12,703 nt of DNA from Candidatus Aminicenantota bacterium (GTDB lineage Bacteria > Acidobacteriota > Aminicenantia > UBA2199): NCBI GenBank assembly GCA_020355945.1, contig CP070627.1, positions 700,547-713,249 of the forward strand. The letters run 5' to 3'. The notes beneath the pieces were generated by a model. It worked only from the letters and a program-made list of their open reading frames with translations, had not been told where the DNA came from and made no database searches. This document shows positions 1-8,400 of this stretch, one piece after another. Numbering within the stretch: position 1 is the stretch's first letter; every line of letters begins with the position of its first letter. Position numbers and translations under genes: made by a program.

Positions 1-3000
1 GTTAAGTTCCCGGTAAGAAATATAGGTCATATAGGTCATATAAGTCCTATATTTTGTATCCAATGGTGCGACAACGGCAATATTATCCGGGTTTTGTTCT
101 ACTTGTTCTGCAAACAACCGGTGGATGGTCTTATCTTTCGGATAATCCCTTACCGTATCATTAAATTCATAGAGAACCTGTTGACGTTCTTCTCCGGTAA
201 TGATCCCGATATCTTTCAATCGGATGCCAGGATGATCAATCACCGCTTGAATAATATTCTTAAAATGCGATACCAGCCGGTGGATGGTTTCTTTTTCAAA
301 TATACCTGTATAATATTCGATGTTGATATAAATTTCTTCTCCGGGTTCATGAACAAAAAAAGTCATATCAAACCGGGAGGTGGGATTCTGATAGGCTGTG
401 GATAGAAGATTTTCGTCTACAAAGGGCATGGTTTCACTGGTTTCTCTTTTTTCTCCTATATAATCGAAATTGAGGAGCACTAAAGAAATATCAAACAAAG
501 GATTCCGGGAAGGATCCCGCTCTAAGTCCAGTTTGTCTACCAGTGCCTCAAATTGGACCTCTTGATTCTCAAAAGCAGTGACACTGTGAGTAATAACTTC
601 CTTTACAAAGGATTCAAAACTTTTTTCTTCTCTCGGATAGTTCCGGATGGCCAGGGTATTAACAAACATGCCGATGATGGGTTGAAGATCGTTGTGGGGT
701 CTCCCGCTAGTGCCGGTGCCAATGATGATATCTGTCTGCCCGGTGTATTTGTAAAAAAGAATATTCAAGACAGCTAAGAGACTCATAAACAGGGTGCTGC
801 CATTCCGGGCTCCCCATTCCCTGAATTTGATGGCTGTTTCTTTCTCTATCACAAATTCATAATGATCGCCGGCAAAAGTAAAGATTTCCGGTCGGTGGTG
901 GTCGCAGGGAAGATTCAGGCGGGGAAGTTCGCTGGCATGCGAATACAACTCTAACCAATACGCCTCCTGCGCCTCGATCTCTTCACTGGCAAATAACCGG
1001 TTCTGCCATCCTGAAAAATCTTTATACTGGACCCTCAGCCCTGCCAATTCCTCTCCATTATACAAAGATATAAAATCCCGGGTAAGTATCGCCTGGGACA
1101 TCCCGTCCGATACGATGTGATGTACATCCAGCATCCAGGTTTGATTACCATCCGGGGTGGTAATGATACCCGACCGCATCAAGGGAGCCCGGGAAAGATC
1201 AAAGGGACGGACGAAGTTCTTTATGGTGTTTGCTGCGAGTTCTTTAAACAAGGGGGCAAGCCCCCTTGTCCCCTTTTCGGGTAATTCGTAATTTTCTAAC
1301 TGGAATTCCGCCCGGGCATGGACCCTCTGCACCGGTTCTTCATCTACCATCTCAAAGGAGGTTCGTAAACTTTCATGCCTGGCGATCAGTTTCCTTAAGC
1401 AGGATTCAATCTTATCTTTTTCAATATCCTTTCCTATCGGTAAGACCAACGGGATATTGTAACCGGTGCTGTTGAGGTCCATTTGTTGAAGCAAATAGAG
1501 CCGTTTTTGGGCTGAAGTTAGTGGGTAATATTCCTTTTTTTCTACCGGCTTTATCGAAGAATACACGGATTTATCCGCACCGTCAATACATGCTGAAAGC
1601 TTTTCAATGTTGGGATTGTTGAAAAACTCGGCAATGGAAATGTTCACTCCTAATTCTTTGTGAATTTTCGGCAGTAGGAGTAAGACTTTTAATGAATCGC
1701 CGCCCAATTCGAAAAAATCATCCTGGATTCCTAACTGTTGAAATCCAAAGAAATTTTCCCAGGTTTGTGTGAGGCTTTCCTGGGTTTGGGTGCTGGGGGC
1801 CTTATATTTTGTACTTAATTCGGGTCGCTGCCGCAGCGTTTTTGGCCCGGGTTGATCTTCTACTCCTTCCATAAACAAAGCAGCGTTAAAGGCATAGGCC
1901 TGTGTCAGCAAAGTCCCTAAATCCTGGGTTGATACCACTACCTGGGAGACTTTATTGGACAGGATGCGGTTGAATACTTCTATGCCTTGTTCGCGGGTCA
2001 TTCCTCCTGCTAAATCTTCGCCTGTCAGTTCTTTATGATGGGTTTCGGCAATGGTGGCGATTCCAACATTTTGCCATCTGTCCCAATTGATGGATACGGT
2101 TACATAAGGCGGGCTGTCAAAGGTACCCCGGTAATGAGCAAAGGCATCGAGAAAGGCATTGGCGGCACAGTATCCCACCTGTCCCATGATGGGCAGGATA
2201 GCTGTGATAGAGGAACAAAGCACAAAGAAATCCAGGGCCTTACCTTTGGTTTTTAAAAGGCTGTCCAGTACCAGGGTGCCGGTTATTTTTGAGGTGAAGA
2301 TTCGTTCCGAAGCCTCCGGGGTTCGTGGTTGAATCATCTCACCATCTGCAAGACCAGCGCAGTGGATTATTCCATTAATGGGGCCAAACTGTTCTTCTGC
2401 CCGGGCAATCACCTGGTCCATCTGCTGCCTATTCGCCGCATCCGCAGTACAAACCAACACTTCTGCCCCCAATCCTTCCAATTCTTTTACTTTTTGTATC
2501 TTTTCTTTGAGACCATCGTTTTTACCGGGATGGTTCGACCACTCATCCCAGTGGTCCCGGGCTGGGAAGGGCGTACGGCCGGTCAATACAAGCCTGGCCT
2601 GGTAACTCTTTGCCAGGTATCCTGCCAATGCTAACCCAATTCCTCCCAATCCCCCGGTTACCAGGTAAACTCCCTTTTGCCTTAACAGCGTTCTCTTTTG
2701 GCGGGAAGCTTCAAAGGGCTGGGGTTCAAAGACCTGGACCCATCGATAACCACCACGATAAGCAATAACCGGATCAGGGGTTCCTGGTATTAACTCTTCT
2801 TGTAATTGACGGACCAGTTTTTTCTCCTGGCTGCTTCCCGAAAGGGGGAGTTCCACATCAATACCCTGGCACCGGATATTGGTGTACTCGGTGGGGATTA
2901 CTTTAATCGGCCCAAGCATAATGGCCTTTTCCGGGTAAAGCCCGTCTGCCCCGGTCACTTCCTGCATGTGATTGGTAATCGCGGTCAGTCGAATTTCATG

Positions 3001-5277
3001 ATTAATCCCCTGTTTACCAATCGCTTTAGCGATGTTGATCAAACTGTAAAAACCGGAATCCCGGGCATTGATCACCCTGTCCGCATCCACGGTGTTATCT
3101 TCATGGCTGCCAGGTGTAATACCCCATAAATGCACAATCCGGTGCGGCGGTTTATGCAGGCGCACCAGTTCATGAAACAGGGTTTCATAATCCTTTTCCT
3201 GCCGGGGGTTCACAATAAAATGTCTGTTATTTACCTTGAGAAACAAAGGACCAGGTTCCACAGTAATAACAACTTCTCCTGCGGTTTCCAGTTGTTTTAG
3301 CAGTTGAGACCCCAGACCGCAGGTGTCAAGCAATACCAGCCAACATAATCCGGCCGGTATGTTTTTGGTTTCGATGGGCTCAACCGGACCCACCCGTTTC
3401 CACGAAGGAATGTAAAACCATTGGGCAATATCCGCTTTCTTTTCGGTTGGGGACCCTTTTGAGAACAACCGGGCCCCGAGGGTGAAGGGGTCTCCTTCTA
3501 TCCAATATCGGTGGCGTTCAAAGGGATAAGTGGGTAATGACACTCGATATCTTTTGTCTCCCGGTTCCAGTGCCTTCCAATCTATTTTCTGCCCGTGAAG
3601 CCACAATCGGCCAATTTTTTCTAATTTTTCTAACCCATGACCACAAGCCGATGGCTTTTCATCCCACCGGGTTACACGATTTCCATCATCCTCGTTTAAG
3701 ACAAAATCATGGACGTTTTCAGGTCCCGGGGATGATAAGGCAGCAATGGTTTCATCCACTGTTGAACATATGGTCATTCGTCGATATTTAAAGGCTTTTC
3801 GTCCTACTTGTAAGGTGTATGCCACCTGGGAAAGGTTTGCCTGCGGGTGTTTTTTTAAATATTCCACCAGGTTTTCCGTGATCTTTTCAAGAGCAGATGG
3901 TGTTTTGGCAGATAATAAAATTAACTGGTATTCCGGCTCTCTTCTTTTTCCACCAATGACAGGTTGAGGTGCCTCTTCCAGGATGACATGCGCGTTGGTC
4001 CCCCCGATTCCTAATGAACTCACTCCTGCACGACGCGGGTTTTCGCCTTTCTCCCATTGAGCCAAACCGGCATTGATATAAAAAGGACTATTGATGAAAT
4101 CAATCCTGGGGTTGGGGGTTTCAAAATGTAAACTGGGAGGGATTAATTGATGTTTTAATACCAGGACGGTTTTTATAAAACCTGCCACTCCAGCCGCATT
4201 GTCCAGGTGTCCGAAATTGGTTTTCACCGAACCAATTCCACAGTATCCTTTTTTGTTTGTCTTAAAAGCCAATTTTAATGCTTCGATTTCCACCGGGTCA
4301 CCCAGGGTGGTCCCGGTACCATGGGCTTCAAGATAACCGATACTTTCTTTCTCCACCTGGGCGGTTTGAAGCGCATCCCCTATGACTTCCGATTGCCCCT
4401 CTACACTGGGAGCAGTGTAGCCCATCTTTTGCTTACCATCGTTATTAATGGCAGAGCCTTTGATAATCGCATAAATGTGGTCCCCCTCTTCAATCGCTTC
4501 TTGGAATCGTTTTAATACAACAATGCCCCCTCCGTTACCTCCCACTATTCCTTTGGCACTGCGGTCAAAGGCCCGGCAGTGGCCATCCGGTGATAGGATC
4601 ATCCCTTCCTGGTAAACATACCCCCCTTTAAAGGGATTGACCGTGACCCCCCCGGCCAGGGCAATATCGGTTTCGCCGCTTAATAATCCCTGGCAGGCCA
4701 TGTGAATGGCAACCAGGGAAGTTGAACAGGCGGTTTGTACATATACCACCGGCCCTTTTAAGTCCAGTTTGTATGCCACCCGGGAACATAAAAAATCCCT
4801 ATTGGTAAGATGCTCCAGTTCAAATTGCCCAAAGCGTTCCTCTTTCCCGGATAATACAGCCAGGCTCTTCCAATAGAAACTGTCCGAAGCACCGGCATAG
4901 AGCCCGATTAACCCGTCATAGCTGTCCGGCTCATAGGCAGCATCTTCCAATGCCTCCCAGGCACATTCATGGAACAACCTGATTTGAGGGTCCATGGCTT
5001 CCACTTCGATGGGGGTATAATCAAAAAAATTGGCGTCAAACTCATCAACACCCGGGAGAAAACCCATTGCTTTGACATAATCCGGGTGGTTCAATACATG
5101 CTCTTCGACACCAGCCTGTCTTAATTCGTGGTCAGAGAAAAAGGTAATGGAATCGATGCCATTTTTGAGATTGTCCCAGAATTCATCGATGTTTTTAGCC
5201 CCGGGAAACCGAACAGCCATACCAATAACCGCGATTTCTAACCCGGTTTCACTGTTTATTTTGTCTGTTTCGTTCAT
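1..5277 (-). CDS. Hybrid PKS-NRPS, KS-(AT absent)-KR-ACP-C-A..., 3' end outside the window
   Basis: The first 1759 residues of a synthase whose frame stays open to the left edge. KS about 12-432, with Cys184 (TACSTS), His319 (EAHGTGT) and His357 (NFGHLD), so all three catalytic residues are present. A KS-AT-type linker follows at 450-515 (QLILLSAKT...YTLQVGRKAF), then directly a post-AT-type linker (GRLWLHGQKIDW, SLPTYPFERHRYW near 580-592). No acyltransferase lies between them. KR about 620-1075, with TGGLGGIG at 874-881, Ser1023, Tyr1036 and Asn1040. ACP Ser1195 in ELGGDSL. C domain about 1240-1690, with intact HHIVSDG at 1386-1392. An A domain begins near 1710 and is cut just after SYRELN, before any specificity residue. 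The module should extend the glycyl chain from the upstream protein and reduce it to a beta-hydroxy acyl, but malonate must come from an AT elsewhere. ATG at 5275-5277 follows AAGGA by 8 nt. Inserts include GTRGLAP (1337-1343) and a TYM repeat (1745-1752). Confidence 0.94.
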   Translation of the reverse strand, partial: MNETDKINSETGLEIAVIGMAVRFPGAKNIDEFWDNLKNGIDSITFFSDHELRQAGVEEHVLNHPDYVKAMGFLPGVDEFDANFFDYTPIEVEAMDPQIRLFHECAWEALEDAAYEPDSYDGLIGLYAGASDSFYWKSLAVLSGKEERFGQFELEHLTNRDFLCSRVAYKLDLKGPVVYVQTACSTSLVAIHMACQGLLSGETDIALAGGVTVNPFKGGYVYQEGMILSPDGHCRAFDRSAKGIVGGNGGGIVVLKRFQEAIEEGDHIYAIIKGSAINNDGKQKMGYTAPSVEGQSEVIGDALQTAQVEKESIGYLEAHGTGTTLGDPVEIEALKLAFKTNKKGYCGIGSVKTNFGHLDNAAGVAGFIKTVLVLKHQLIPPSLHFETPNPRIDFINSPFYINAGLAQWEKGENPRRAGVSSLGIGGTNAHVILEEAPQPVIGGKRREPEYQLILLSAKTPSALEKITENLVEYLKKHPQANLSQVAYTLQVGRKAFKYRRMTICSTVDETIAALSSPGPENVHDFVLNEDDGNRVTRWDEKPSACGHGLEKLEKIGRLWLHGQKIDWKALEPGDKRYRVSLPTYPFERHRYWIEGDPFTLGARLFSKGSPTEKKADIAQWFYIPSWKRVGPVEPIETKNIPAGLCWLVLLDTCGLGSQLLKQLETAGEVVITVEPGPLFLKVNNRHFIVNPRQEKDYETLFHELVRLHKPPHRIVHLWGITPGSHEDNTVDADRVINARDSGFYSLINIAKAIGKQGINHEIRLTAITNHMQEVTGADGLYPEKAIMLGPIKVIPTEYTNIRCQGIDVELPLSGSSQEKKLVRQLQEELIPGTPDPVIAYRGGYRWVQVFEPQPFEASRQKRTLLRQKGVYLVTGGLGGIGLALAGYLAKSYQARLVLTGRTPFPARDHWDEWSNHPGKNDGLKEKIQKVKELEGLGAEVLVCTADAANRQQMDQVIARAEEQFGPINGIIHCAGLADGEMIQPRTPEASERIFTSKITGTLVLDSLLKTKGKALDFFVLCSSITAILPIMGQVGYCAANAFLDAFAHYRGTFDSPPYVTVSINWDRWQNVGIATIAETHHKELTGEDLAGGMTREQGIEVFNRILSNKVSQVVVSTQDLGTLLTQAYAFNAALFMEGVEDQPGPKTLRQRPELSTKYKAPSTQTQESLTQTWENFFGFQQLGIQDDFFELGGDSLKVLLLLPKIHKELGVNISIAEFFNNPNIEKLSACIDGADKSVYSSIKPVEKKEYYPLTSAQKRLYLLQQMDLNSTGYNIPLVLPIGKDIEKDKIESCLRKLIARHESLRTSFEMVDEEPVQRVHARAEFQLENYELPEKGTRGLAPLFKELAANTIKNFVRPFDLSRAPLMRSGIITTPDGNQTWMLDVHHIVSDGMSQAILTRDFISLYNGEELAGLRVQYKDFSGWQNRLFASEEIEAQEAYWLELYSHASELPRLNLPCDHHRPEIFTFAGDHYEFVIEKETAIKFREWGARNGSTLFMSLLAVLNILFYKYTGQTDIIIGTGTSGRPHNDLQPIIGMFVNTLAIRNYPREEKSFESFVKEVITHSVTAFENQEVQFEALVDKLDLERDPSRNPLFDISLVLLNFDYIGEKRETSETMPFVDENLLSTAYQNPTSRFDMTFFVHEPGEEIYINIEYYTGIFEKETIHRLVSHFKNIIQAVIDHPGIRLKDIGIITGEERQQVLYEFNDTVRDYPKDKTIHRLFAEQVEQNPDNIAVVAPLDTKYRTYMTYMTYISYRELN
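22..48. repeat. 9-bp tandem repeat inside an A domain (ATAGGTCAT)
   Basis: Units ATAGGTCAT, ATAGGTCAT, ATAAGTCCT. On the coding strand they read TYM-TYM-type tripeptides (RTYMTYMTYIS) in the N-terminal loop of the partial A domain. Nine bases is three codons, so copy number changes keep the frame. Confidence 0.85.
1251..1273. repeat. Palindromic 23-nt dispersed repeat, copy A (in C domain)
   Basis: Contains the inverted repeat CAAGGGGGC-AA-GCCCCCTTG (1249-1268, nine-pair arms). The 23 nt are identical to 10564-10586. It is read as GTRGLAP in a C-domain loop of the third synthase, in the same frame as the other copy. Confidence 0.9.
2053..3420 (-). other. Ketoreductase (KR) domain with structural subdomain
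   Basis: An N-terminal structural half (from WFYIPSWKRV) precedes the catalytic Rossmann half. NADPH-binding motif TGGLGGIG at 874-881; catalytic Ser1023, Tyr1036 (13 residues apart, as in short-chain dehydrogenases) and Asn1040 in GYCAANAFLDA; a Lys is available in LLKTKGK near 1009-1013. It should reduce the beta-keto group to a hydroxyl. The B-type LDD fingerprint reads GLADGEM here, so stereochemistry is not assigned. Confidence 0.88.
3541..3780 (-). other. AT-less junction: KS-side linker runs straight into post-AT linker
   Basis: Residues 500-579 of the third synthase. The first part (TVDETIAALSS) matches the end of the linker that precedes the AT in the middle synthase; the last part (EKLEKIGRLWLHGQKIDW) matches the stretch after that AT (LERLGRLWLFGKDINW). 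About 30 residues, including NEDDGNRVTRWDEKPSACG, replace the roughly 300-residue AT. The reading frame is uninterrupted, so this is not a frameshift hiding an AT in another frame. Confidence 0.88.
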
Positions 5278-5285
5278 TTAAAACA

Positions 5286-5290
5286 TCCTT
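5286..5290 (-). promoter_or_regulatory. Ribosome binding site AAGGA of the third synthase
   Basis: AAGGA sits exactly 8 nt before the ATG at 5275-5277, the same motif and spacing as in front of the middle synthase, and followed by TG in both leaders. This supports both start choices. Confidence 0.75.
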
Positions 5291-5300
5291 TAAGTAAAAT

Positions 5301-5327
5301 ATAGGACAAATAGGACATATAGGACAT
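5301..5327. repeat. 9-bp tandem repeat, intergenic (ATAGGACAW x3)
   Basis: Three units in a row: ATAGGACAA, ATAGGACAT, ATAGGACAT, ending 10 nt upstream of the ribosome binding site of the third synthase. One base per unit separates it from the array at 22-48. Confidence 0.85.
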
Positions 5328-5416
5328 ATAAAAAAAACTCATCTTTCTCTGTGTTCTATGTATCACAATCTGTCAACTGCTTGTTTTTTTGGCAAGCATT
5401 TTTGCAGCAGTAATTC

Positions 5417-5440
5417 TCGGCGCACAAATCAGTGCGCCGA
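5417..5440. repeat. Perfect inverted repeat, intergenic hairpin
   Basis: TCGGCGCAC / AAATCA / GTGCGCCGA: nine-pair perfect arms with a 6-nt loop. No T-run follows on the minus strand; on the plus strand it is followed by A residues, so it does not read as a terminator in either direction. It could be an mRNA stabilising stem or an operator. Confidence 0.7.
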
Positions 5441-5459
5441 AAAATGGCCCGTTAGGGCC
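5440..5459 (-). terminator. Possible Rho-independent terminator or attenuator after the middle synthase
   Basis: Read on the minus strand: GGCCC-TAAC-GGGCC, a five-pair all-GC stem with a 4-nt loop, followed by A and five T. It lies about 33 nt after the stop of the middle synthase. The stem is short, so read-through is likely; it may reduce transcription of the third synthase rather than stop it. Confidence 0.5.
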
Positions 5460-5469
5460 TTCTTGGGCT

Positions 5470-5484
5470 GCGGGCGCCGCCCGC
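5470..5484. repeat. GC palindrome just after the middle synthase stop
   Basis: GCGGGCGCCGCCCGC is a perfect palindrome around a central base, 7 nt beyond the stop codon. It is the first of three hairpins in a row on the transcript; with no T-run of its own it may simply protect the mRNA end. Confidence 0.6.
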
Positions 5485-5491
5485 TCTGTGG

Positions 5492-8400
5492 CTATTCTTT
5501 AGCTTTTCGTTTTAAATTCCGCTTGATATTTATCCGTTCTCTGCCTTTTGCTTTTATATCGGTTCGATCCCTTTTTTGGGGCAGCGGTTCTTCCTGGCTT
5601 AAAAAATTTGCAAAAGAACGAATGGTGGAATAACGAAACAAGGTTACTACAGGAATGTCTCTTTTTAAAAGCACGTTCAGTTCACTGACCACTTTGATCA
5701 CTTTCAGCGAGGTTCCCCCAATGTCCAGGAAATTATCATCAATTCCAACTTTGTCCACTGAAAGCACTTTTTTCCAGGCATCTGCGATTCTTTTTTCAAG
5801 AGCTGTGGATGGTGCAATATAAGTGGTGCCCAATTTCGGGTGAAGTTCCTTTGAGCTGGCTAACGCTTTCCTGTCGATCTTACCGCTGGGGGTTAAGGGC
5901 ATTTTTTCGATTGATATGAAGTAAGAAGGTATCATATAATAGGGCAGCTCTTTGGCCAGGTATTCTCTTAATTGGGAGGACTCAAATTCACCTTTTGAGA
6001 CAATATAAGCACATAAATATTTTTCCCTGGCTTTATCTTCCATTGCCAGGACCGCTGCTTCTTTTAATTTTTCATGCGTTAATAATTGATTCTCGATTTC
6101 TGCGGGTTCGATGCGGTATCCTTTTATTTTTACCTGGTGATCGATGCGTCCCAGGAAGCGGATATTTCCATCCGGCAGCCAGGCAGCCAGGTCTCCTGTC
6201 CGGTACATTCGTTGGTTCCCTGGTTTGTCAGGATCATGGTCTGAGACAAAGGAATTTTCGACAAATTTTTCCCGGGTCAGGTGTTCATCTTTCCAGTATC
6301 CTCTTGCCACCCCGTGACCGGAAATGCATAATTCACCGGCCATTCCTATGGGCAGCAAACGGCCGGCTTTGTCAATAATATAAATACGCGTATTGGCTAA
6401 AGGTTTGCCGATGTTCAGGGCGTTTTCACCGCTGACATCCTTTATGGTGGACCATATGGTGGTTTCTGTCGGTCCGTAGACATTATAGACCTTTCCACCC
6501 TGGCGCATCAGCGGTTTAACCGTTTCCAGCAAGTGTGGGGGGAACGCTTCACCGCCTACCAGTAAATAATTCAATCGCTTGATGCTGGCGGCAGACTCCG
6601 GGAAAGCAATGAAAAGCTGTAAACGGGAGGGAGTGACCTGGAAAATCGTAATTTTCTCCTTTTCAATGACCGCTGCCGCTGCTTTGGCATTCAACTGCTC
6701 TTCCACACCACCAATCACCACCCGGGAACCGGTGCTCAACGGCAGCAGGGTTTCCAATCCAAAAATATCAAAACCCTGGGTGGTGAGCGATAATATGCTG
6801 TCACTACCGGTAAAAGGAATGATCGCGGTGATGCCAGCAATAAAATTCACCACTGACCGGTTTTCAATCATCACCCCTTTGGGTTTTCCGGTGGTGCCGG
6901 ACGTATATATGACGTAAGCCAGGGAACCGGGACAACTGGTGGTGGGCAAATCCCCTTTCTCCAATAGACGATAATCATCTTCTTTTGTTAAATCAATGAC
7001 TTGTGAGGTATGTTCAAAAGGGATTTCCAGGGCGGTGGTGAGAATAATCCGTGCATCGGTGTGCTGCACCATATAACGAACCCGGTCAGCCGGGTATTCA
7101 GGATCAATGGGAAGATAAGCCGCACCGGCTTTGAGTACCGCCAGTACACCCACCAGCATTTTAATGGTTCGATCGGTCATCAGGGCAACAACGGTCTCAG
7201 TCGCTGCGCCGCAGGCTCTTAATTGGCGGGCCACCTGGTTAGTGTTTTCATTGAGCTGCCTGTAGGTGAGTGCGCAGTGCCCATTTATCCGGGCCTGGCC
7301 CCGATCATGCCGGTCATCGGGCGTGATGCCCACAAGGGCAATATAGTCGGGACTCCTGCCAGCCTGGTCTTCAAATAGCTCTTTTAATGTCTTTTCCCCG
7401 GGATAATCAACCACGGTGTTGTTAAATTCATCCAATATCTTTTTTTTCTCTTCTCCAGGTATAGGCAAATCTGCTGCCGCTTCTCCGTATACCTGCTCAG
7501 TCCTGTCAACAATTGGCAAAGGCACTGGCACGGGTATCTCATCCAGTGTTATTTGGGGGTTTTCTACGACTGTTTCCGTAATCGTGAAAAAATGTTCCAG
7601 GAACCGCTGCATGGTCTGTTCTTTAAAAAGTGCGGTGGTGTATTCCACGCCGATGTTGATTCCTTCACTGAATTCTGCTGCATTTAAGGTCAGATCGAAT
7701 CGGCAGGCAGGATGTTCACGTTCGTAATAGGACAATTTCACTCCTGGGAATTTGATGTTTTCCAGGTTCACGGTATGAAGCACAAACATGGCATCGAACA
7801 GGGGGTTCCGGCTCATATCCCGGGGAATAGCCAATTTTTCCACCAGGTCTTCAAATTGATAGAATTGGTTTGAAAAGGCCTTAAGGATGTTTTCTTTTAC
7901 CTCTTGTAAAAATTCTTCAAAGGTCTGATTTCCCTTTGGGTAATTCCGCAGTGCCAGGGTATTGACAAACATGCCCACGATCTCCTGGGCATCCCGGTGG
8001 GAGCGTCCGGTGATAGGAATGCCTACGATGATATCTTCCTGGCGCGTATACGTGTATAACAATGTATTATAAAGGGTAAACAGCACCACAAACAGGGTGG
8101 TTTTGTTTTTCCTGGCCAGGTGGTACAGTTTTTCTTTGAGCTGCAAATGGATAATCCTATCGATATGGGCACCTTCAAAGCTTTGCAGTTCCGGACGGGG
8201 ATAATCAAAGGGCAAATCCAGGTCCGGGAGTTCCCCGGCATCTGAAAAACAATCCAACCAGAACCTTTCTTGTTCCTTTAAAGTGGTGTCCGTACCTGCC
8301 ACTTCTGCCTGCCATACCACGTAATCTTTGTATTGGACGGGCAGTTCTTGAAGGGTCTCTTCCCGGTACAACCCGGATACTTCTGTCATTAATACACCGA

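Larger units (their letters stand above)
5279..5491. other. Intergenic region between the middle and third synthases
   Basis: The only gap above 100 bp in the window. From right to left it holds a GC palindrome, a terminator-like hairpin, a nine-pair hairpin, a T/A-rich stretch with a small GCTTG/CAAGC hairpin (5379-5399), a lone TTGACA on the minus strand (5371-5376) without a convincing -10, and a 9-bp tandem repeat just before the ribosome site. No gene is seen in it. Confidence 0.7.

Noticed and set aside
1249..1268. G-rich palindrome as an internal terminator
   Set aside because: It lies mid-gene in a conserved C domain and no T-run follows on the coding strand; it fits a repeat element better.
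5371..5376. Minus-strand TTGACA as a -35 promoter element
   Set aside because: At 16-18 nt spacing the sequence is CACAGA-like, not TATAAT-like; one hexamer alone does not support a promoter.
5358..5633. Plus-strand ORF of 91 codons over the intergenic hairpins and the synthase end
   Set aside because: It runs antisense through the carrier-domain tail and reads through palindromes; no ribosome site or recognisable domain.
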